A DNA stretch of 64,000 nt from Sarcophilus harrisii (taxonomy: Eukaryota; Chordata; Mammalia; Dasyuromorphia; Dasyuridae). Each line of letters starts with the position of its first letter. Within the stretch, counting starts at the first letter, position 1. The stretch is from contig NC_045429.1 in the NCBI RefSeq assembly GCF_902635505.1, positions 163,516,997-163,580,996 of the forward strand. The letters are read 5' to 3'. Both the position numbers and the translations under genes were made by a program. The notes beneath the pieces are model-generated. The model made no database searches. It was not told the origin of the DNA and saw nothing but the letters and a program-made list of their open reading frames with translations. Below, one piece after another: positions 1-10,470 of the stretch.

Positions 1-702
1 ATGTCTAACAAATTTTTAAGCACTGTGCAACAACTACTTCACCTGCCTTCATGTCTGTTGTTACAAATTGTTTTTATCTGCCTATTGCACAAGGATTCGC
101 ATCTTTGAGATAGACAAATCCCTAATTCACTGATGGGTTTGAAAATTGTCAGTTCTCCTCAATTGATTAGCCTTTCCACCAATACAGTCTCACTCAGGTT
201 TGGCTTCTGCAGGCTTCAGCTTCTTATAGCTACAGGTAAGAATCGGCTGGTTGGTGGACACCAAAGTGGATGAGCAACCATGAAAATGGCTTCACACCAG
301 AGGTTCTAGTCCTCCTGGAACACTGCATATTCCTTTGGACTGTACCTGTTATTTTATTGCTATAAGAAACTGTTGGTATGGAAACTCACCTCTGCATAAT
401 GACAGTTGTCAACATCTGTCATTTCTAATGCCTGAGAATTGGCTGCAGGCACCAAGAGGTATATGAGTTGCCCTTGATCACAAGTATATCACATGTCAGA
501 GAAGATATGTTACTTGCCCTTGGCCAAAAGTATATTAAGTGTCAGACCCCAAGTCAAGATTCTGACTCCAAGACCAAGCCTCAATTCACTAGATCATGTT
601 GCTTTTCTTTGCATTAATTATAAATAAGGAGATGTCCTAATCTAGGTATGTAATAATTTAATTGCTATAATATACACATAAAAAGATAGTAAGCCCTTAT
701 TG
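1..702. other. Upstream flank of an off-window TAAR9-like unit
   Basis: No gene. The sequence reads in parallel with the upstream flank of TAAR gene C (about 41080-41830): the same order of short shared stretches such as acaaattgtttttatctgcc, the 'cttcttatagctacaggt' region and the 'gaattggctgcaggca' region. In unit C this point lies about 2.2 kb upstream of the receptor start, so a minus-strand TAAR9-like gene or its remains is expected about 2 kb beyond the left edge. That last step is inference. Confidence 0.6.
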
Positions 703-1136
703 TGTCCTGCTTTCTAGAGCCCCCACACTGGGATGATTACAATATCCTGTCCTAGTGGAGAAGTGATGAGGCAGGACTCCTATGGATAGTGGAAATATGG
801 AATCCATTTATTCCCAGATCTTTCCCCTTTTTATACCCTCATACCCTTATGTAACAAAAACAACACTGGGCATGCAGCAAATATATACTCTGCACGTGGG
901 ACAACATAAATAACTTGCTATTGTATGTAGTTTGCCACCTGGCATCACTCTTCCACCTGGTTTCACTCTGCTTCAATCACAACACAGGTTGTCATCACCC
1001 CCTGACTTCTCAGGAAGGGCAAGAGCCCTTAAGGGAGATGGGGAGTCAAACCAGACATTATTAGCAGTCCCTCTGGGATGAAGGGTCTTATACCTCATCC
1101 AGAGTTCCCCCACTGTCTGTGATTCTCTACAAGACA
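703..1136 (-). mobile_element. Solo LTR of an endogenous retrovirus
   Basis: On the minus strand the element begins TGTCTTG and ends AGGACA (TG...CA). It is flanked by ttattg (697-702) and ttattt (1137-1142), a near-perfect 6-base target duplication. It holds a TATA box (tataaaaagg near 830) followed by AATAAA near 808. It sits inside the duplicated TAAR flank where paralogous units have no such insert. A short stretch (gagaagtcaggg...) resembles the region before the 3' LTR of the retrovirus at 5952-8300, which suggests a related class II family. Fossil; no coding part. Confidence 0.6.
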
Positions 1137-1142
1137 TTATTT

Positions 1143-1385
1143 GGAAAGCTAGATGTTCATTGTATAAAATGCTAAATCTGGAGTCAGAAAGAGTTATCTT
1201 CCTGAGTTCAAATCTGGTCTCAGACACTTCTTAGCTCTGTGATCCTGGGCAAGTCACTTAATACTGTTTGCCTCAGTTTCCTCCTCTGTTAAATGAGCTG
1301 GAGAAAGAAATAGCATATTTTCCCCATATCTTTACCAAAAAAACCAAATGAGGTTATGAAGAGTCAGTGCAACTTTTGTCTCACT
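1143..1385 (+). repeat. tRNA/CORE-type SINE
   Basis: Typical marsupial SINE body: 'gagttcaaatctggtctcagacac', 'gatcctgggcaagtcactta', 'gcctcagtttcctcctctgt', then a tail with 'gagctggagaaagaaat'. The same SINE at the same relative place occurs in the other TAAR units (8903, 15631, 41850, 53070), so it predates the duplications. Confidence 0.75.
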
Positions 1386-2160
1386 TAAATCCAATTAATG
1401 GGTATATCAAAATATCATCCCATGATATCACTGGCATGTTCAAAAATAAAGGATGAACAACAGGAAGGAGAGAGACTGAAAAAGCCAAGATGGAGGAAGG
1501 ATTTGGTAGCACTTCAGTGACTTTATAACCCAGAAAAGAAACACTTTGGATTTTTTCATGAAGAAATATGAACCAAACTCTTCACCTTCAGTGAGATGCA
1601 GAGGATTTCTCAGCATCTGTTTTGCCAGCAAGGAAACAGTCCAACAGAAAAGAGTATAATCTATTTGAATGGAGAAGCTTCAGAAACATCCAGTTGATAA
1701 TGAAGCTTTCATAATGTGAGCTTAAGAGGCACAATGTAGAGAGTGTTGGATGTGGAGTTGGAAAGACCTGAGTTCAAATCATCTCTAAGACATTTGTTAC
1801 CTGTGTGAGCCTGAACAAGTCACTTAAATTCTCTGACATTTATTTCCTTATCTGTAAAATGAAAGGCTCAGACTTGACTTCTTGGTTCCATTTCACCTCT
1901 AGATTTATGCCCTTATTAATGATTTTGGTATCTTCATTTTATCTCATTTCAACTTGATCTCTCTTAGAGAGAGAACATTTTGTAAAAGCATATTGAGATG
2001 TCTAGCTGATAAGAATATGATCTGTTTCAGGGTTTTTCAATAGCACTATAGGAATGACCCTCCTCACAGATGAGCCCTTTGTCCACTATAATTATACTGA
2101 ATTAGATTCTTTTTTAAGGCAAATGTCAGCACAACCAGCAGAGATCCCTTCTAGAAAGTG
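1386..2160. other. Duplicated TAAR-unit boundary block with MIR-like SINE
   Basis: No gene. The stretch 1455-1730 (…aagccaagatggaggaagg… atgaaccaaactcttcacct…) recurs at about 31925, 33935 and 63410. The following SINE-like segment 1728-1870 (ggagttggaaagacctgagt… caagtcacttaaattctctg…) recurs at 32215, 34160 and 63700. These four blocks mark joints between receptor units. Confidence 0.55.
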
Positions 2161-2735
2161 CAAAGAAGATTGAGTACATTCTTTGATCACTTACTACACT
2201 ATGCTCATGTGTTGAACAACAAAAGATGAAAAACTTTCAATTTTTTCTGCACCATAGGCAAGTTTCTCTTTAAAGAATCTGTGCTCTAGTGGAAGTCTAG
2301 GCCTATAAACTGGAGGATTTGGTTCCTACCAAGGACATCCAAGACTGATATGATACCTTGTATTAAATTATGAGGAAGACAGAGTCTGTCTGACATTTTA
2401 ATATTTCGTCCACAATCATAGCACAAGGGATATCATGTTTTCCAACAAGCCTGATGATCATTGAAATGCACAAATATTATTAAAACATTATAACATTTTA
2501 CACCTCTAATTTATTTCTTGAATATATAAAATAAATATATTCACCATCTCTTTGTAAATTTCTTGTACTTTTTACTTAAAAAGAAAAGAAACTAAATTCT
2601 ATGGAGTTATGACCATGCAGCAAAATATGTATTGGTTACAACCATTTTTGATAGCATGTGGTAGGCAACAGCATAATAATATGTATATGTTTGTGTATAT
2701 GTATGTGTGTGTGTCTAAAATGGCAATTGACACCT
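2161..2735. other. 3' flank of a TAAR9-like unit whose gene is missing (ghost unit)
   Basis: Reads in parallel with the 3' flanks of genes A (from about 10480), C (from about 35100) and D (from about 44570): 'gtgctctagtggaag', 'ggatttggttcctaccaa', 'atcatgttttccaacaag', 'gcacaaatattattaaaa'. In the other units a receptor follows 2-5 kb later on the minus strand. Here it does not; see the joint near 4875. Confidence 0.6.
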
Positions 2736-3995
2736 AAAATCAGTGCTTTCTAACATGAATTCTATGGCTCTCTAGGTTATTAATTTCAAGTTAGAATAAT
2801 GAGCAAATAATACAAAAGTAAATTTTAATTATTTGCTATAATTGCTAGTTTGATTAAGTTACTAGTGTTGTGGAAGTATGTTATTGCTAATGGGGCAGTT
2901 AAATGAGAACTACCGACCTGGAATCAGGAAAACCTGATTTCAAATTTAGTATTTTTCACTTACAAACAATTCTGGCAATTCTCATAACCTCTCTGCCTCA
3001 CTTTCCTCAACTCACCTATCTCCTAAGGCTCAAATGAGATAATATTTATAAAGTTATTGGAATAAAAGAAGGGAAAGAATCCCAAGAAATCAAAGAATTT
3101 TTTTTTAAATAGCTGAGACATTATGTAAATATTAATCATTTACAGTATTTTTCAGCAATTTTTAAAAATAGGTTAGAGAGACATATAACTGCCCAAACTC
3201 TGAAAGACAATATGATGTGGCTTAGAGGAAAAAATGATTGTTTTTCATCTCCTCTAACAGGTTTTACTAAGTTATTAGATTTAGCATTATCAATTCTAAA
3301 TTAAGAATTAGGAATAGATCAGAAACTTATACTGAGAAAAATGCAAACTGAACTTCCATTGGACACCACAAGAACTTCTTTTATTTGAAGTAGCTCATAG
3401 TTTCATTTAATATTAGATTTCTTTATATTTCTTTGCTTTTGGTTGTTTTTCTTTTCTTTTACTTTCAATTATACTAATAACTTCGTGAACTATTTTGTTG
3501 TCATATCTTCATAAAACTGAGTTTTGGGAAGTAGGAGTAAAAACTCAGTGTAGAACATGAAATGAGGATGATAGTGTCTAATCTGATTTCAAGTTTAGAA
3601 AAATCAGTATCCATTGGACATACACATCCCATTAACAATTGTATTTTTCATTAAAATTTTATTTTTAAATTTATGAAATAGAATAAGCTTTCCCACAATG
3701 GAACACAATAAAAAAGGTGATTGCACATGAAACTGTAAATCCTCCATGGACAACACCTGTGTTGTGCTGATTTGTTTCTCCAAAGCTGGACTCCCCACTT
3801 GCCCTTTTGGAAATTGGTTGGGTAAGGAGGGATAGTTAAGTTACCTTTTGTTGCTAATTTAAGCAGAGTATTAGCATAGCATACCATTGTGGGTGGCAGA
3901 GGGAAGAAGGAAGGGGAGAGAGAGGAGGGAGGAAGAAAAGGGAAAAGGGAGAGAAGGGGGAAGAGTGAGGCAGAGAGGAAGAGAGAGAGAGAAAT
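2736..3995. other. Insert in the ghost unit: MIR-like SINE, TAAR6/8-flank-like piece, purine tract
   Basis: This about 1.26 kb has no counterpart at the same place in units A or C. It holds a MIR-like SINE (2890-3060). It also holds about 160 bases (3172-3330) resembling the immediate 3' flank of TAAR genes B (28765-28930) and E (60255-60400): 'agagagacatataactgcc', 'tcatctcctctaacaggtttt'. The segment 3604-3890 is unclassified, with short meaningless ORFs. A purine tract closes the insert. Confidence 0.4.
3897..3993 (+). repeat. GA-rich purine tract
   Basis: About 97 bases almost wholly A and G (gggaagaaggaagggg… agagagagagagaaa). Low complexity, no coding value. Confidence 0.9.
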
Positions 3996-4004
3996 TGCAA
4001 GCTA

Positions 4005-4205
4005 AAATGAGGGAAGCTAGGTCTTATAGTAGATAGAGGACTGGACTTGCATTCAGGAATCTAGCCTCAGATGCTTAATTAACTCTATGACCTTGGGCAA
4101 GTCATTTAATTCTGTTTGCCCTAACACCTCCTCTGTAAAATGAGCTGCAGAAGGAATTGCCAAGAAAACCCCAAATGGAACAAAAAGAGTTCGACACTAC
4201 TGGAA
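4005..4205 (+). repeat. tRNA/CORE-type SINE
   Basis: Contains 'gaccttgggcaagtcattta', 'cctctgtaaaatgagctgcag', 'gccaagaaaaccccaaatgg' and ends 'aaaagagttcgacactac'. Orthologous in position to the SINEs at 11395, 36555 and 48385 in units A, C and D. Confidence 0.75.
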
Positions 4206-4303
4206 AGTAATCTAAAATCAATGCTGGCCCATATTAATTTTTATGACTTTTTTATATTATTAAAATAGATTCTTATATCAATAGAACAAGCAAATAGTTG
4301 TAT

Positions 4304-4731
4304 TGAGGTTCATAGGGGATTCCAAAATGTTGGGGTTCCAGACTAGTATCATGAAGTATTTCAAAAAAATTTGTAGGCTCAGACCCATCTCCAAGTCAAT
4401 GGTCAAAGTTTATTATAATTATAACACCAGCTAAAGCAAGCTAAGTTCCAAAAGAAGTTAGCAAAAAACTAGGGGCATCGGGGAAGTGTCTTTTTAGTCT
4501 TGAAATATCGCTAAGTCAAATGGCAGACAACCAATTTTGTTCCATATTTGTATCTCATTACTATTGTTCATTAGTCTCAGAAACCCCGAAGACTTAGCAA
4601 ACTGGTCATATAGGGTAAACTGTGGTAGGATACCTTAAGGGAAGAATCACATTACTTCCATCTATATCACTTCCAAAACCAGATGTTTTTAGGGTCATTG
4701 CTACATCCTTCCTAAGGGCTAGCCCATATCA
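4304..4731 (-). mobile_element. Probable solo LTR (endogenous retrovirus)
   Basis: Inserted into the unit flank between segments that are contiguous in units A and D. The ends read TG...CA on either strand. On the minus strand an AATAAA signal ('ataataaactttgaccattg') is followed by a U5-like tail ending ccccaaca or further. The flanks gttgta (297-302 of the 4 kb line) and gttata (4732-4737) could be a decayed 6-base target duplication. Family not recognised; fossil without coding parts. Boundaries are approximate. Confidence 0.45.
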
Positions 4732-5945
4732 GTTATAAAAGCAAATTAGATTCTGTTGTAACTTCTGGTTTGGTAATGTTATATTATTGTGTTATATTGT
4801 TGCTAATGAGACAACTATTTGGTGTAGTGAATACAATTATGGGTCTAAATCTGAAAGACCTGAAACAGCTGCTTATGATTTTACAGAGTACTGGGGAAAG
4901 GATTAGGGGAAAGGATAAGATACTTTTTCAGATACCAGCATGTCAGAACTCATGTCTTTAATAAACAAAGCAATTCTTCCTTCTACTATTCAATGCTATA
5001 GCACCATATAGAGTGTGTCACAAAAGTAAATGCAAAAATTGCAATTTTTAATTTTAATTGCTTAAGACTACACTAACAATACCTTAAGACTACAATAAGA
5101 CTACATATACAAATTAGACACACATATGTTTGCAAATATATATACATATAAAACATGCACAGATATTATATGGATACAGAACATATACACATATATACAT
5201 ATGTCAATACCTTTAAGACACGTGTGCATTGCATAGGAAATTGCAGAACAGGGTGTTAAAATTAAGTAATATGTTGAAATCCAAATCAATATTTGATTTA
5301 TTTCATGACTTTCATGACTGGCACATAGAATTCCACAACTTGTTTGTAAGATGTGAAACCAAACTGGAATAAGACTTCACAGTGGTGGCTGCCTCCAAAC
5401 TGTATTCTATCCTGATAGATCTACTCAAAAAACTGCAATTGGTTGGGCCTGGGATGCACTGTACCTGTTCTTTTTCCTACTTTTTGGAAGACTACACATA
5501 ACTTCAAAGGGTGATGACTTGATTCATGAATGAATTGGAATTGAGTAACAGTTACACAGTTGTCGGCCTAACTCTTTCAGAGTCATGAAAGTCCAGAGGC
5601 AGAACAAAAGTGAGAGTGGCAATGGCCTGGGATGCATCTTGATGTCCTTAATGTCTGACAAAGCTCTGAAAACTCCACAGCAATTGTTTCAGCTGCTTTC
5701 ACATTCATTGTAACAAAAGGTTTTCATCTGCCCATTTTGTAAGGTTGGATTGAGGTATTAGGGAGTCTTCACATGCTTGAGGTAGACATACCCCTGACTC
5801 ACTAAGGGCTTGGGACTATTATTCATCTCCAATTTGCTTAGCCTCTCTGCCAAGACAACCGTACCCCGCTTTGGACTGCTTTGCAAGCTATAACTTCTTA
5901 GAACTACAGATGAAAACTGAATGACAGGTGAAAACTCAGAGAGCA
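4732..5945. other. Ghost-unit joint and upstream flank
   Basis: Up to about 4875 the sequence matches the 3' flank of genes A/C/D ('aaaagcaaattagattctg', 'gaatacaattatgggt', the start of a MIR). Directly after, it matches upstream flank as at 40285-41440 in unit C ('agtactggggaaaggatt', 'caattcttccttctactatt', 'caattggttgggcctggga'). About 3.3 kb, including the whole receptor, is absent between the two. The segment 5480-5650 also carries a SINE-like stretch shared with 40905-41060. Confidence 0.6.
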
Positions 5946-5951
5946 TAAAGG

Positions 5952-6164
5952 TGTAATGGGCTGAGGCTTGAGTTGATGCACTGAGGTCCCAAGTACGCGA
6001 GGCTAACTAGTAATTGGGCTATACTCTATTAATATACATGATTGGATAAAGAATGGTCCCTGCCCACTCTCCGTGCAAGTCCTGATGTGTTGTAGAGGAA
6101 ATGACGATTTTGGTGGGTGGAGGCAGAGAGAGACAGGAAGAGAAGCTGGGAGAGATTGGTCCTG
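5952..6164 (+). repeat. 5' LTR portion of the class II ERV
   Basis: Matches the first ~213 bases of the 3' LTR (7900-8112) nearly base for base. Shorter than the 3' copy. Preceded by target duplication taaagg. Confidence 0.85.
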
Positions 6165-6850
6165 TCACTGACCCTCCCCCCCCCCCCCCACTGCCTCTCC
6201 TCCCCCCTCCATCCCGGAGGGTGGAGTTGGTGGAGGAGGGTCAATCACTTGCTCCTGGGGTGGGGCTGAAGCCGCCTCCTGAGGGGAAAGGTCACCACAC
6301 CCTTGCTCACTTAAGTCTCCATGCCCTGTGGGGATATGGTCATTAATCTCTTCATTGTCTTCCTCCTTAATATCATGGCTAATTTGAGGAGGAGTGGAAG
6401 GAGCCACAGGGTTTTTTCTTTCTTCTAGGGATTCTTAGTGCTAACTGAAATACATTGTATAAATAAAATGCCTCGATGGAAATTGAATGAGGACCATATT
6501 CTCTGAAATGTATGGACATCTCTTGTCCAACCCGGGACCAGTTATCTCGAGAGATCTGCTCCTCCTCTACGATCCAAGGGGAGATGCAGTTTAATATACC
6601 CACAAATCTCGCTATCTGTTCCCAAGTTATAAGTAACCCATGTATTTCTGTCAGCTTAATCATGCTTTCTATAGCACCACTCTTGGGTGGGGTTGGGGGC
6701 GGGGATGGAGAGTCTTTAGCTAGCATTTGTCCCATTTTAGCCAAAAAAAAAAAAGATTACTGGTTTAGTTTTTAAGAAAATAAGTTCCTTATTTGTCTAT
6801 TAACAATACTCACCTAAGTTCCTGGTCACCGGAGACTTCTTCAGTCCTTG
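6165..6850 (-). mobile_element. ERV gag matrix-like and leader part, opposite orientation to its LTRs
   Basis: On the minus strand this part resembles the betaretroviral matrix (MA) region, starting with a Met-Gly (myristoylation-type) context near 6733. It runs into a Pro-rich tail near 6170-6400. Before it, minus-strand leader-like sequence includes a donor-like ttaggtgagt near 6812. The plus strand carries a run of C (6178-6189). The part is a fossil fragment of the element 5952-8300. Its matrix identity rests on pattern memory of MMTV-like MA. Confidence 0.55.
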
Positions 6851-7899
6851 GTAATCGCCAGGTGATGTGGAGAGACCCAGAAAGTGGTGAATGGAAAGGA
6901 CCAGATAGGCTAACTGCTTTGGGGAGAGGGTTTGCTTGTATCTCTACAGGTGGAGAAGGAATCAGATGGGTGCCAACGAGACATATTCGCCTTGTCCATC
7001 GCAGTGAGACGGAGCAGACCTTTGAAACAAAGGAGAAGACCCAAGAAATATCGGGTGGTGCTGTTGCTGATTGTGCTCACCATTGAAAGAGCGTGGCAGT
7101 TATGGCGTTTGACTCATGGACATCAAAGATTGTTGGACTTCAAAACCCTCAGGAATCATTGGATTCTCTGAGCCATAGGACTTGAAAACTCTCAGGAATC
7201 ATTGGATTCTCTGAGAAATGATAAGACTGTTACAACACTTCAAAATCTGCTGGAATCATTGGATTCCCTAACACATAAAAAGACTTTTGCAGGACTTCAA
7301 AAACTCAGGGGGATCATTGGATTCCCTGACATGTGAAACAATGGACAATAGATTGGTTTTGGACTATCTCTTGGCTGCTGAAGAAGGTGTATGTGTGACT
7401 GTTGTTTACATACCCTCCGTCTAGGACTTCTGGTGATCTTTTCCAACACCATGTTGATTTATATTGTTTGCTATTCCGCTACTTGCGTGTACAATTCATG
7501 TTTGTTACACCACATCGAGCCTGCACTGATTGAGGGGAGGGTCATCCGTAATAGCCTCTGCGTTATTGCTGTGTGCTTGTGTAATACCTCCCATGCTGAT
7601 GGGTTTGTGCATAATAAGACCCTTCAGCCCAGAAACCCGCGAGCAACCCCCATTTCCCTTTGGTGCTTTTCATCTCCCTTCCTGAGATGTCAGGTAGGGC
7701 GTGATCATCTCCTTTTTAGTGCTTTCACCGCCTTTTCTGAGAAGTCAGGGAGGCTGTGATCACCTCCTTTTCGGTGCTTTCACCTCCTTCTCTGAGAAGT
7801 TAGGAAGGCTGTGATCACCTCCCCTTGGGGGCTCTGACCTCCCTGAGGAATCAGGGATGGCATGACCACCTGTGTTCTAAAATAAAAGAAAACGGGAGA
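6851..7899 (+). mobile_element. ERV integrase C-terminal end, env-region remnant, tandem repeats
   Basis: The plus strand near 6860-6990 reads like the SH3-like C-terminal integrase region of betaretroviruses (key residues W-K-G-P-D then W-V-P-x-R/H). Beyond it, 7120-7340 holds about four copies of a 'caggaatcattggattctctga' type repeat. The region 7660-7870 holds about four copies of a ~60-base repeat (ctgagaagtcaggg…gtgatcacctcc). Fossil; no intact reading frame. Confidence 0.6.
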
Positions 7900-8300
7900 T
7901 GTAATGGGCTGAGGCTTGAGTTGATGCACTGAGGTCCCAAGTACATGAGGCTAACTAGTAATTGGGCTATACTCTATTAATATACATGATTGGATAAAGA
8001 ATGGTCCCTGCCCACTCTCTGTGCAAGTCCTGATGTGCTGTATAGGAAATGACGATTTTGGTGGGTGGAGGCAGAGAGAGAGACAGGAAGAGAAGCTGGG
8101 AGAGATTGGGCCTGGGTTCGAGACTCCTAGCTTCTGGTTGTGTGGCTGCTGGTCGAGCTAGCTTCTTGACTCAGCTGCACACATTGCTATCGCCAATTCT
8201 CTTCCACCTCCGATCTTTCTTCATTGAGAATAAAGACTGACGATTTTCCCCTAACCTGAATTCCTGTCTCGTGCTGATTTTAAAATACACGATCTTCACA
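7900..8300 (+). repeat. 3' LTR of the class II ERV
   Basis: 401 bases, TGTAATGGG... to ...GATCTTCACA. AATAAA lies in 'gagaataaagactgacg' near 8226. Followed by target duplication taaagg. The end CTTCACA and start TGTAA resemble the solo LTR at 24829-25181. Confidence 0.88.
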
Positions 8301-8306
8301 TAAAGG

Positions 8307-8902
8307 GCCCTGAAAATGTCTTTTAACCCTTCACATGAGAAGTTTTAGTTCTCTTGAAGCATTCTATACAGCTCTGGATAATACCTACCTGTTATTTCAC
8401 TGCTGTGAGGAACTGAAAGTATGGAAACTCCCTCCACTAATGATGGCTGACAACTTGTCATTTCTTTTTTGTTGTTGTTTTGTTTTGTTTTTTTGCTGAG
8501 GCAATTGGGGTTAAGTGACTTGCCCAGAGTCACACAGCTAGGAAGTATTAAGTGTCTGAGGCCGGATTTGAACTCAGGTCCTCCTGACTTTAGGGCTGGT
8601 GCTCTATCCACTGTGCCATCTAGCTATCCCCTTGTCTGTCATTTCTAATGGATAACATTTGGCTGCAGGCATTGAGTGGGCATGTAACTTGCTTGGGTCA
8701 AAAGTGTATTAAGTGTTAGAAGTAGGAGAAGATCCCAAGACTCCACATGAAGATTCTGACTCCAATACCAAGTCTCAATCTACTGTTATGCTGCTTCTTT
8801 CTGCATTAATTAAAAATAAGAAGAGTATCCTACTCTGTACACAGTAACTTAATGGCTATAAAATACACATTAGGAATAGGATGATAACCCCTATTTAGGT
8901 AG
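8307..8902. other. Ghost-unit upstream flank with a minus-strand SINE
   Basis: Continues the flank interrupted by the retrovirus ('ggccctgaaaatg…' parallels 41385). Positions 8466-8630 hold a minus-strand marsupial tRNA SINE: T-rich tail, then 'gctgaggcaattggggttaa', 'agtcacacagctaggaagt', and 'gctctatccactgtgccatc'. That SINE is absent from units C and -1 at this place. Confidence 0.65.
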
Positions 8903-9155
8903 GTAGTTAGGCAGAAGATAGCATGTTGGACCTGGAATCATGAAGACTCATTTTCCTAATTTCAATTCTGTCTACAGGCATTTCCTAACTGTATGACCCT
9001 GGGCAAATCACTTAACCCTGTTTGCCTCAGTTTCCTCCTCTTTAAAATGACCTGAAGAAAGAAATGGTAAACTACTCCAGTATCTTTGCCAAGAAAATTC
9101 AAAATGGGGTCACACAGAGTAAGACATGACTGAAACAACCAAATAAAAAAGCCCC
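8903..9155 (+). repeat. tRNA/CORE-type SINE
   Basis: 'gttggacctggaatcatgaa', 'gaccctgggcaaatcactta', 'gcctcagtttcctcctcttt', ending 'gtcacacagagtaagacatg'. Same ancestral insertion as at 1143, 15631, 41850 and 53070. Confidence 0.75.
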
Positions 9156-10470
9156 TGATTAAAATGATCACCATTTCTAGTGAGTACAGATCTTTCTCTG
9201 ATCTAGTAGAGGGAAAATCAATGTTTTTCAAGGTCATGTCACATCTAAATGTGGATGCATTTAGAATAACATAGTCCAAGTTGAGTAGTACCTCTGAGCA
9301 TATAACACTGATAGCTTCATCTCATTTTGCCTTGTTCTTCTTATACCTAACAGGGGCATGAACTTGTCCTGTTAGTCTATTTTTATTTCAAATACTAACA
9401 CTGAAGCAATGACACTGAAAGGGCTTATCCAGGTTCTTGGGGATGTTCTAGAACTTAATGAGTACTTCTTAGATCCATTCTATCCTTGGTAATATCATCA
9501 CCCTCATCATCTCTTGCCTGAATTATTGGAATTTGCTCCAAATAACTCTCCCTGACTCAAGACTTTTCTTTCTCTCATTTTCCACTACTAAAGTATTTCA
9601 TTAAATCATTAATAATTAAATTCAATCATTAAAGAAAATTGGCTTGATATACAAAAATCAGAGGATAAAAGTTATTGAAAGAATCCAATGATCATCTTCT
9701 GAAAGAAACCCCAAAACGAAAACTTCAAGGAATAATATAGCTAAATTCCAGAACTATCAAATCAAGGAGAAAATACTGGAAGCAGCCAGAAACAATTCAA
9801 GTATCCTGATAAATTAGGATTACCTGGTAGAGGATTCTTAGGGAGTTAATTGATGATTTGTTCAATTTCTTTTTCCAAAATGCACTATTTAAGTATTTTA
9901 TTTTCTCTTCTGTAATTAGTATAGTCTATATTTTTGTCAAGACATCACTCCATGATATCACTGGTCCTCCTCAAAAATGAACAATGAACAACAGGAAGTG
10001 GAGCCATGTGGTATAGTGGAAGGATAGGTATTTTGATATCAAAGATCTTAGTTCTTTTACTTTTTCTACCACTTATTTTGGGGGAACTTAAGGCGAGTTG
10101 TCAACTCTCTCTAAAACTCAATTTTTTTTTTTTTATTTTCAAAATGAAGGTGATTGGAGTACGTGACCATTAAAGATCTTTAGAAGTTTCTACATCTAAA
10201 ATCTTATATAGTTCCCTTGATAAACTATAACATCTTTGAGGATCAGATCTGTTTCATTATTTGCTTTGTGTTGCCAGAAATTTGCAGTGTCAATAATGAT
10301 TTTTGCCTTGCCTTGATCACATTTCCCTTTTATTCATTTCAATAAACAACACACTGGGGCTCAATGAATTCTAATTTAAAGTTGCTTTCCTAAGAATCAA
10401 TATCATATGAAGTCTAAGTTCTTAAATTTTTCCAGTTTAAGTAGCAAAAAAACTTAGTCAAGTAAAGAGA
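9156..10470. other. Gene-free flank with L2 and possible L1 ORF1 remnants
   Basis: 9480-9610 resembles the L2 piece at 17540 and 42420 ('tcatctcttgcctgaattatt', 'ctctccctgactca'). 9655-9840 ('ccccaaaacgaaaacttcaa', 'ggagaaaatactggaagcag') may be an L1 ORF1-derived fragment. 9930-10010 is a SINE tail similar to 1400-1460. No gene seen. Confidence 0.4.

Larger units (their letters stand above)
5952..8300 (+). mobile_element. Class II (betaretrovirus-like) endogenous retrovirus, broken, interior rearranged
   Basis: Two LTRs beginning TGTAATGGGCTGAGG are flanked by an exact 6-base target duplication, taaagg (5946-5951 and 8301-8306). A polypurine tract (aaaagaaaacgggaga) lies directly before the 3' LTR. 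The interior holds a plus-strand stretch like the C-terminal end of a betaretroviral integrase followed by an env-region remnant, and a gag matrix-like stretch that reads on the opposite strand. Most of gag, pol and env is absent, so the copy is a broken fossil with several breaks. Over about 210 shared bases the LTRs differ at roughly 5-6 positions by hand count, so it looks young. Insertion is into the ghost-unit flank. Confidence 0.85.

Noticed and set aside
6101-7759. Several ORFs of 80-122 codons on both strands
   Set aside because: All lie inside the broken class II ERV (matrix-like, integrase-end and repeat-derived frames). No host gene.
7660-7880. Regular repeats that might suggest a CRISPR-like array
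   Set aside because: Degenerate contiguous tandem repeats without spacers, inside an ERV, in a mammalian genome.
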